Assembly (NCBI GenBank): GCA_946886065.1 | Contig: CAMPHU010000167.1 | Span: 1-10,301 of the forward strand | Origin: an uncultured Massilia sp. | GTDB lineage: Bacteria > Pseudomonadota > Gammaproteobacteria > Burkholderiales > Burkholderiaceae | Direction: 5' to 3' | DNA: 10,301 nucleotides | Shown: positions 5,779 to 10,301 of the stretch, in pieces | Numbering within the stretch: position 1 is the stretch's first letter | How the letters are laid out: each line of letters opens with the position of its first letter | The notes under the pieces: generated by a model | What the model saw: the letters and a program-made list of their open reading frames with translations, nothing else | Database searches by the model: none | Told to the model about the DNA's origin: nothing | Program-made: the position numbers and the translations under genes

Positions 5779-6900
5779 TTACACCATGTCGGCGAACGCC
5801 ACCCGGTCGGTGGTGGCGGCGCGCGCATCCTCGACGCGCACCTTGTGCGCGGACAGCAGCTGTTCCAGCGAGGCGTTCATGGTGTGGCAGCCCGGATCGC
5901 GGCCGCTGTTCATGTGGGCGCGGATGCCGCCGATGTCGCCTGCTTCGAGCATGCGCATGATCGTGCTGCTGGGCGTCAGGCATTCGGTGGCGAGGTGGTA
6001 GCGGTTGCCTTCGCGCGAAGGCAGCAGCGCCTGGCACAGCACGCCGCGCAGCGCATGCGCCAGGGCCTGGGCCTGGGCTTCCGAATTGCCCAGCAGGCGC
6101 AGCATCTTCTGCAGTCCCAGCTCGGTCGAGCGCGCGTGCAGGGTGGCCAGCACCAGCGGGCCGGATTCGGCCAGCGCCAGCGCTTCCTGGGCGGTCTGGG
6201 CGTCGCGGATCTCGCCGATCATGATCACGTCCGGACGCTCGCGCAGCGCGTCCAGCGCGCCCAGGTAGTAGCTCTCGACGTCGCCGTCCACGCCCACTTC
6301 GCGCTGGGTGATGATGCACTTGCGCTGCGGGATCAGAGTCTCCACCGGGTCTTCGATGGTGATGATGTGGCCCGAGCGCTGCCTGTTGATCTCGTCCAGG
6401 ATCGAGGCGATGGTGGTCGACTTGCCCTGGCAGGTGTCGCCGATGATCAGCACCAGGCCGCTGGTCAGGCGCGCGAATTGCAGCTCGTCGTCCCACAGGC
6501 CCAGCTCGGACAGCGCCAGCGGCGCCTTCGGGAAGCGGCGGATCACGCAGCCCAGGCGCTTGCGGCCCTGGAAGTGGAAGCAGTTGGCGCGGATGCGCGC
6601 CGTGTGCAGGTCGATCGAACGGTCGAAGGCGCGCACCGCGATGCGCTCGGCCCAGTTCGGCTCGATCACGTCGAAGAACTCTTCCAGCTCTTCCTTCGTG
6701 ATCGGCGAATCCGTCACCGCCACCAGGCCCTTGGGCTGGCGCAGCATGAGCGGACTGTTCTGGTGAATGATGATGTCCGAGAACACCAGTTTCGAATTCA
6801 GCAGGTGCAGGATCTGCTCGACCAGGGTCCCGAACACCGGGTGGTCTTCGTTTTCGATATACGAGAGAGTGGGAATCTGCGAAGAGGTATGGTGTTCCAT
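5779..6900 (-). CDS. PilT/PilU-like type IV pilus ATPase, divergent orphan
   Basis: This 373-residue protein belongs to the secretion ATPase family whose PilT/PilU branch powers retraction of type IV pili at the inner membrane. The motifs are in the normal order: Walker A GDTCQGKS (154-161), Asp box TIEDPVE (181-187), Walker B with IGEIRD (228-233), and His box LATLHARS (251-258, H255). The C-terminal segment GCHTMNASLEQLL corresponds to the PilT GMQTxDQxL region. The P-loop keeps GxxxxGKS, but D, C and Q replace the P, G and S of the usual GPTGSGKS. The N-terminal domain diverges from common PilT and PilU proteins. No other pilus genes are in the window. It is probably an accessory PilU-like paralog; a role outside pili cannot be excluded. 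Confidence 0.85.
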   Translation of the reverse strand: MEHHTSSQIPTLSYIENEDHPVFGTLVEQILHLLNSKLVFSDIIIHQNSPLMLRQPKGLVAVTDSPITKEELEEFFDVIEPNWAERIAVRAFDRSIDLHTARIRANCFHFQGRKRLGCVIRRFPKAPLALSELGLWDDELQFARLTSGLVLIIGDTCQGKSTTIASILDEINRQRSGHIITIEDPVETLIPQRKCIITQREVGVDGDVESYYLGALDALRERPDVIMIGEIRDAQTAQEALALAESGPLVLATLHARSTELGLQKMLRLLGNSEAQAQALAHALRGVLCQALLPSREGNRYHLATECLTPSSTIMRMLEAGDIGGIRAHMNSGRDPGCHTMNASLEQLLSAHKVRVEDARAATTDRVAFADMV

Positions 6901-6936
6901 CTGGCCGGGACGCTGTTAAAAGATCAAGTGCGGTCC

Positions 6937-6942
6937 ATTATA
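6937..6942 (-). promoter_or_regulatory. -10 box for the PilT-like gene
   Basis: On the minus strand the perfect hexamer TATAAT lies about 37 bases before the ATG of the PilT-like gene. AT-rich sequence with a TTGCAA lies upstream, but 20 bases away, which is too long for a standard -35 box. A start near 6930 would give a short leader. Confidence 0.5.
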
Positions 6943-6954
6943 AAACCAGTCCCG

Positions 6955-6986
6955 GCAAAAAATTGCAATATCGAAAGCAAAATTGC
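6955..6986 (-). terminator. Weak possible terminator after the YdcZ-like gene
   Basis: Just after the stop codon on the minus strand, GCAAT pairs with ATTGC (5 bp, 12-base loop) and is followed by AATTTTTT. The stem is short and AT-rich, so termination would be partial at best. The same T-rich stretch lies upstream of the next gene's -10 box. Confidence 0.25.
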
Positions 6987-7460
6987 TTAACGTCCCATAC
7001 TCGCAACGATACGGTCACCGAACAAGGTAATCGCCACGCCCAGCGCCACGACCAGGGCGCCCGCCAGGCGCACCGCCGACACCTTGCGCACCGCCATGTG
7101 GATCAGGCCGAAGTGGTCGATCGCCATCGAGGTGAACAGCTGGCCGGCGATCACCAGCACGATCAGGCTGAGCAGGCCGATGCGCGGCGCCAGGAACACG
7201 GTGCCGAAGACGAAAGCGGCGCCCAGGAAGCCGCCGGCGAATTTCCACAACGGCTGGGACGGCAGCGCCGCCAGGGTCGCGCCCAGTCCGCCCTTGGCCA
7301 GGGCCATGGCCAGCAGCGCCACCGTGCCGCAGCTGAAGGACACCAGCGCGGCGGCCACGGAATTGGCGCCGATCGACGAGGCGAGCTGGCTGTTGACGGC
7401 GGCCTGCACCGACATCGCGATGCCGACGCAGAAGGCCACCAGGAAGAGAATCAGGTTCAT
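6987..7460 (-). CDS. YdcZ-family (DUF606) small membrane transporter-like protein
   Basis: This 157-residue, very hydrophobic protein has about five membrane segments. It starts MNLILFLVAFCVGIAMS and has the AVNSQLA motif after the first helix, typical of the YdcZ/DUF606 branch of the drug/metabolite transporter superfamily. Such proteins are half the size of normal DMT exporters and probably work as dimers; substrates are mostly unknown. The chosen ATG at 7460 has GGAG 7 bases upstream. The open frame runs further upstream to 7565, but those residues are basic and not membrane-like, and they would cover the promoter. It reads in the same direction as the PilT-like gene 86 bases downstream, but the perfect -10 box between them suggests separate transcription. 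Confidence 0.85.
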   Translation of the reverse strand: MNLILFLVAFCVGIAMSVQAAVNSQLASSIGANSVAAALVSFSCGTVALLAMALAKGGLGATLAALPSQPLWKFAGGFLGAAFVFGTVFLAPRIGLLSLIVLVIAGQLFTSMAIDHFGLIHMAVRKVSAVRLAGALVVALGVAITLFGDRIVASMGR

Positions 7461-7500
7461 CACACTACTCCGCCCGGAAAATCCGGGGAAAAAGCGCACG

Positions 7501-7506
7501 ATTTTA
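7501..7506 (-). promoter_or_regulatory. Possible -10 box for the YdcZ-like gene
   Basis: TAAAAT on the minus strand matches the -10 consensus at 5 of 6 positions and lies about 41 bases before the ATG. No good -35 box is seen. A small hairpin (CCCGG with CCGGG around ATTTT) lies between it and the ribosome-binding site. Confidence 0.3.
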
Positions 7507-7627
7507 GTGCATCTGGCGGGAAAAGGTGGCGACGACGCACGTCGGCCTGTCCGTCCGGTGTGCATTCCACTCCGCGAGCCCTGCGGTTCGTCGCAAACGC
7601 GCCACGTCCGTGCGGGGGATTGACTAG

Positions 7628-7655
7628 CATCGCCTCACTGACATCGCCTCACTGA
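7628..7655 (+). repeat. Tandem duplication of a 14-base unit
   Basis: CATCGCCTCACTGA occurs twice back to back, followed by CA of a third unit. It lies 23 bases before the start codon of the DUF2807 gene, within its leader or promoter, right after a -35-like TTGACT (7619-7624). It could be a replication-slippage product that changes promoter spacing, or a two-copy operator. Confidence 0.8.
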
Positions 7656-7678
7656 CACCCGCACCCAAGGAGACATCC

Positions 7679-8452
7679 ATGAACAAGAACCTTCTCACCT
7701 CCCCTGTCCTGCGCAGCCTGCTGCTGGCCGCCGCCCTGGTGGGCGCCGCCGCGCCCGCCTCCGCCGGCCTCTGGCCCTTCAAGGGCGAACAGGTCGAGGG
7801 CAGCGGCAGCATCAAGCGCCAGGCGCGCCAGGTCCAGCACTTCACCGGCGTGGCGCTGGAGCTGCCGGGCCGGCTGGAGCTGCGCACGGGCAGCGCCGAA
7901 GGCGTGACCGTCGAGGCCGACGACAACCTGCTGCCGCTGATCGAGACGGTGGTCGAGGACGGCACCCTCAAGGTGCGCCCGTCCAAGCGCAACCTGAATC
8001 TGCGTTCGCGCAACATGAAGATCGTGGTCACCGCGCGCCAGGTCGACCGCCTGTCGCTGGGCGGCTCCGGCACCATCGACGCCGACGCCCTGCGCGGCCA
8101 GCGCCTGCAGTTCGACCTCGGCGGATCGGGCAAGATCAACGTGCGCAACATCGAGGGCGAATCGGTCTCGGTGACCCTGGGCGGCAGCGGCGAATTCCGC
8201 GCCGATGGCGGCACGGCGCGCAAGCTGTCGGTGTCGATCGGCGGCTCGGGCGACGTGGACCTGGGCAAGGTGCAGACCAACGACGCCAGCATCAGCGTGG
8301 GCGGCTCGGGCGACGTGACGGTGTGGGCGAAGGATGCGCTGAGCCTGACCATTGCGGGCTCGGGGGATGTCAATTACTACGGCGATCCGCGTGTGAGCAA
8401 GTCGATTGCGGGGTCGGGGGATGCGCGCAGGCTGGCAGGTGCGCCGCGTTAA
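7679..8452 (+). CDS. Exported DUF2807 (putative auto-transporter adhesin head GIN domain) protein
   Basis: This 257-residue protein has a signal peptide at residues 1-29, with likely cleavage after ASA, so it acts outside the cytoplasm. The remainder fits the DUF2807 family, predicted to form a right-handed beta-solenoid. The family signature GGSG occurs at residues 128, 148, 168, 188 and 208, exactly 20 residues apart. It recurs as AGSG at 226 and 244, and each copy is followed by a short beta-like stretch such as GDVD or GDVT. The ATG has AAGGAG 6 bases upstream. The molecular function of the family is not established; envelope stress or adhesion roles have been suggested for relatives. It stands alone, with a divergent YdcZ-like gene upstream and a convergent PCuAC gene downstream. 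Confidence 0.88.
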   Translation: MNKNLLTSPVLRSLLLAAALVGAAAPASAGLWPFKGEQVEGSGSIKRQARQVQHFTGVALELPGRLELRTGSAEGVTVEADDNLLPLIETVVEDGTLKVRPSKRNLNLRSRNMKIVVTARQVDRLSLGGSGTIDADALRGQRLQFDLGGSGKINVRNIEGESVSVTLGGSGEFRADGGTARKLSVSIGGSGDVDLGKVQTNDASISVGGSGDVTVWAKDALSLTIAGSGDVNYYGDPRVSKSIAGSGDARRLAGAPR

Positions 8453-8463
8453 GCAATGAGGGT

Positions 8464-8481
8464 GCGGCGTGCATACGCCGC
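8464..8481. other. Hairpin between convergent genes
   Basis: GCGGCGT and ACGCCGC are perfect 7-bp complements around GCAT. It lies 12 bases after the DUF2807 stop and just before a larger palindrome. No T-run follows on either strand. It may assist transcript ending or protect mRNA 3' ends. Confidence 0.5.
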
Positions 8482-8484
8482 GTT

Positions 8485-8520
8485 GAACTTGGGTTCCCGC
8501 CTACGCGGGAACCCAAGTTC
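8485..8520. repeat. Perfect 16-bp palindrome, REP-like element
   Basis: GAACTTGGGTTCCCGC and its exact complement enclose a 4-base loop (CTAC). The core TTCCCGC..GCGGGAA is typical of repetitive extragenic palindromes found in many copies in beta- and gammaproteobacterial genomes and moved by RAYT transposases. It lies between the ends of two convergent genes, the usual REP position, and could act as a bidirectional transcript end or mRNA stabiliser. No T-run is present. No second copy is in this window, so its repetitive nature is inferred. Confidence 0.65.
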
Positions 8521-8530
8521 GCTCAACCAG

Positions 8531-8989
8531 TCAGTGCCCCGCGTGCACCGAATACGTCAGCGGCTTCACCGGCACCGCCACCTTCACCTCCTGCCGCTTC
8601 TTCGCCGCATCCTGCACCACCAGCGTCAGCTCCACGTTCTCCCCTTCCTTCAGCTGCCGCTTCAGGCCGAACAGCATCACGTGATACCCGCCGGTCGCCA
8701 GGTTCACCGGCTTCCCGGCCGGCAGCTCGATACCGTCCACGCGGCGCATGCGCATCACCTGACCATCCATGGCCATTTCGTGCAGCTCGGTGCGGGCGGC
8801 GACCTCGGTGCGTACCTCGACCAGGCGCGCCGGCGCGGCCGACTGCACCTGCATGAAGGCGCCCGTGCTCTTCTGCACCGGCACCGTGGCGCGGATCCAG
8901 GGGTCGGTCACGTTCACTTGTGCATACGCGGAGGCCGACAGGAGCACGGCGCCAACCAGTGCAGGGAGAGCAAGAATTCGGGAAGTCAT
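8531..8989 (-). CDS. PCuAC periplasmic copper(I) chaperone
   Basis: This 152-residue exported protein belongs to the PCuAC family (formerly DUF461), which carries Cu(I) in the periplasm and helps metallate the CuA site of cytochrome c oxidase. The signal peptide is residues 1-23, with cleavage after AYA. The copper motif H-x10-M-x21-H-x-M is complete: H70, M81, H103 and M105. A His at the very C-terminus (HAGH) may add copper binding. I chose the ATG at 8989; an in-frame TTG three codons upstream adds little. No Shine-Dalgarno is obvious. No Sco or cox gene is adjacent. The yaeQ gene lies 49 bases upstream in the same direction, but a perfect -10 box in the gap suggests PCuAC has its own promoter. 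Confidence 0.92.
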   Translation of the reverse strand: MTSRILALPALVGAVLLSASAYAQVNVTDPWIRATVPVQKSTGAFMQVQSAAPARLVEVRTEVAARTELHEMAMDGQVMRMRRVDGIELPAGKPVNLATGGYHVMLFGLKRQLKEGENVELTLVVQDAAKKRQEVKVAVPVKPLTYSVHAGH

Positions 8990-9016
8990 GATCGTCAATC
9001 GAAAACAGGGAAACCG

Positions 9017-9022
9017 ATTATA
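9017..9022 (-). promoter_or_regulatory. -10 box for the PCuAC gene
   Basis: TATAAT on the minus strand lies 27 bases before the PCuAC ATG, in the gap after yaeQ. The -35 region would lie in the last codons of yaeQ and matches poorly. The expected leader is about 20 bases. Confidence 0.45.
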
Positions 9023-9038
9023 GCGCCGGACAAACCCC

Positions 9039-9581
9039 TCAGCTGCCGCCGAACAGATACTCCCGCTCGACCAGCACGGTGTCGACGCCGTCGGTCAGCC
9101 AGATCTGGCCGTCCTGGATCGTGCACTGCAGCTGCATCGAGCGCTTGGCCAGCTTTTCCAGCTGGGCGCTGGTCTCGGCCGGGATGTTCACGACGGTCAC
9201 CTTCCTGGCGCGGTCGATCTTGTTGGCGATGCCCTTGAACCAGATGTTGCTGGTGGCGCTATAGCTGTACACGAACACCCGCTCCGCGCGGCTGCAGGCC
9301 TTGAGGATGCGCTTTTCATCGGGCTGGCCGATGTCGATCCACAGGTCGATGGCGCCGGTCAGGTCCTTCTGCCACAGGTCGGGTTCGTCGACGTCGAACA
9401 GGCCCTTGGTGAAGCCCAGCGCCGGGTCGGCGTGGATGGCGAAGGCGAGCACGCGGATCATCATGCGCTCGTCCGTCTCGGACGGATGGCGCGCGATGGT
9501 CAGGCCGTGGTCGCCGTAGTAATGGCGATCCATGTCGGCAATCGACAGGTCAGCCTTGTAGATGGTCGCTTTGAGAGCCAT
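9039..9581 (-). CDS. yaeQ: YaeQ family protein
   Basis: This 180-residue protein matches E. coli YaeQ closely from end to end in length (181) and motifs: the MALKATIYKA start, LTIARHPSETDERMM (27-41), IDLWIDIG, and ATIQDG-type TIQDGQIWL near residue 155. YaeQ proteins are compact members of the PD-(D/E)XK nuclease-like fold. They were first noted for suppressing loss of the RfaH antiterminator and haemolysin expression, but their reaction is not known. The ATG is fixed by the conserved start; no clear Shine-Dalgarno precedes it. It is divergent from the oxidoreductase gene, with 95 bases between start codons. Confidence 0.95.
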   Translation of the reverse strand: MALKATIYKADLSIADMDRHYYGDHGLTIARHPSETDERMMIRVLAFAIHADPALGFTKGLFDVDEPDLWQKDLTGAIDLWIDIGQPDEKRILKACSRAERVFVYSYSATSNIWFKGIANKIDRARKVTVVNIPAETSAQLEKLAKRSMQLQCTIQDGQIWLTDGVDTVLVEREYLFGGS

Positions 9582-9640
9582 GGATGGAGTTTGCTGGAAT
9601 TCGGAACCCGCTATTGTCGCACGCGCGGCGCCGCAGGCGG

Positions 9641-9646
9641 TATAGT
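9641..9646 (+). promoter_or_regulatory. -10 box for the oxidoreductase gene
   Basis: TATAGT matches the -10 consensus at 5 of 6 positions, 30 bases before the chosen ATG. The nearest -35-like hexamer, TTGTCG, is 21 bases upstream, which is too far. A 10-base palindrome GCGGCGCCGC lies between them in the yaeQ/oxidoreductase divergent spacer. Confidence 0.4.
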
Positions 9647-9676
9647 CTTGTTGCCAATATCATCATGGAGACCGCA

Positions 9677-10301
9677 ATGACCAACGCATTTCCGCCGAAC
9701 CAGCAGTTCCGCCTGGCCTCGCGCCCGGTCGGCCTGCCGACCCGCGACAACTGGCAGTTCCACGAGGAAGCCGTGGGCGAGCCGCCGGAGGGCGGCATCG
9801 TCGTCAAGGTGCTCTACCTGTCGCTCGATCCGGCCATGCGCGGCTGGATGAACGAAGGCAAATCCTATATCCGCCCGGTAGCGGTCGGCGAGGTCATGCG
9901 GGCCGGCGGGCTGGGGGTCGTGGTGGAATCGCGCTCGTCCCGGTTCGCCGTGGGCGACTACGTGGCCGGCGGCACCGGCGTGCAGCGCTACTGGGCGGGA
10001 CCGGCCGACGACAAGGCGGCCGCCTTCGTCAAGATCGATCCGCGCATAGGCGCGCCGACCGCCTGGCTCAACACGCTCGGCATGCCCGGCATGACGGCCT
10101 GGTTCGGCCTGCACGAGATCGGCCAGCCCAAGCCCGGCGAGACGGTGGTGGTGTCCGGCGCCGCCGGCGCGGTCGGGATGACGGTCGGCCAGCTGGCCAG
10201 GCAGATGGGCTGCCGCGCGGTCGGCATCGCGGGCGGCGAGGACAAGTGCCGCTTCGTGGTCGAGCAGCTCGGCTTCGACGCCTGCATCGACTACAAGGCC
10301 G
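9677..10301 (+). CDS. NADP-dependent oxidoreductase, MDR superfamily (PTGR1/CurA-like), 3' part outside the window
   Basis: The first 208 residues of a medium-chain dehydrogenase/reductase are visible. The branch is the zinc-independent one that includes leukotriene B4 12-hydroxydehydrogenase/PTGR1 and E. coli CurA (YncB), which reduces activated C=C bonds with NADPH. Evidence includes LSLDPAMRGWM (48-58), the GEVMRAGG segment, and the Rossmann motif SGAAGAVGMTVGQLA (160-174) with AxxGxxG. GIAGGEDKC (183-191) is where this family holds the NADP 2'-phosphate (G..K). The zinc ligands of true alcohol dehydrogenases are absent. The ATG at 9677 has GGAG 6 bases upstream; an in-frame ATG at 9665 would remove that site. 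The substrate is not predictable, and the C-terminal third is missing. Confidence 0.92.
   Translation, partial: MTNAFPPNQQFRLASRPVGLPTRDNWQFHEEAVGEPPEGGIVVKVLYLSLDPAMRGWMNEGKSYIRPVAVGEVMRAGGLGVVVESRSSRFAVGDYVAGGTGVQRYWAGPADDKAAAFVKIDPRIGAPTAWLNTLGMPGMTAWFGLHEIGQPKPGETVVVSGAAGAVGMTVGQLARQMGCRAVGIAGGEDKCRFVVEQLGFDACIDYKA

Noticed and set aside
4283..6496. A 737-codon open frame on the minus strand covering the cytochromes and part of the PilT-like gene.
   Set aside because: It overlaps two genes with intact heme motifs on the other strand and an ATPase in another frame of its own strand; its composition is Arg/Ala-rich and motif-free.
5464..6990. A 508-codon plus-strand frame opposite the PilT-like gene.
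   Set aside because: It is antisense to an intact ATPase with all motifs and is His/Gln/Arg-rich with no recognisable domain.
7461..7565. Upstream extension of the YdcZ-like protein to 7565.
   Set aside because: The added residues are basic and not family-like; the ATG at 7460 has a good ribosome-binding site and gives the normal family length.

Overview
The window looks like core chromosome of a high-G+C betaproteobacterium, most likely Oxalobacteraceae (Massilia, Janthinobacterium or a relative). The reasons are a G+C of roughly 65%, a primary sigma factor with a very long Ala/Pro-rich N-terminal extension, and the families present (YaeQ, a ProQ/FinO protein, PCuAC, a PilT-type ATPase, multiheme cytochromes c). 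This assignment is inference from family recognition; no database search was run. No tRNA, rRNA, CRISPR array, insertion sequence or phage gene was seen.

Layout: (1) 1-1925, minus strand: 5' two thirds of rpoD, running off the left edge just before conserved region 2. (2) 1926-2464: a 540-base non-coding stretch. It holds the rpoD leader, a strong minus-strand intrinsic terminator, an AT-rich patch and a candidate structured RNA or attenuator. (3) 2465-3537, plus strand: a ProQ/FinO-domain RNA-binding protein and a DEDDy 3'-5' exonuclease, overlapping by one base (TGATG). (4) 3538-3767: intergenic, with a possible frameshifted gene remnant and a palindrome. (5) 3768-5764, plus strand: a diheme and a triheme cytochrome c overlapping by ATGA, with no dehydrogenase gene beside them. 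(6) 5779-7460, minus strand: an orphan PilT/PilU-like ATPase with an unusual P-loop, preceded by a YdcZ-type small membrane protein. (7) 7679-8452, plus strand: an exported DUF2807 protein with near-perfect 20-residue GGSG repeats. (8) 8464-8520: two hairpins, one a perfect 16-bp REP-like palindrome. (9) 8531-9581, minus strand: PCuAC copper chaperone and yaeQ. (10) 9677-10301, plus strand: 5' part of a zinc-independent MDR-family NAD(P)H oxidoreductase.

Two gene pairs look functionally linked. ProQ plus exonuclease suggests an RNA-binding/RNA-processing module, and the two cytochromes suggest a periplasmic electron-transfer chain of five hemes. The rest reads as independent housekeeping or accessory genes with short spacers. 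The most intriguing non-coding signal is upstream of rpoD: a minus-strand terminator whose 5' arm can instead pair with either of two GGCTTGC copies further upstream. That is compatible with an attenuator controlling rpoD or with a stand-alone structured small RNA.
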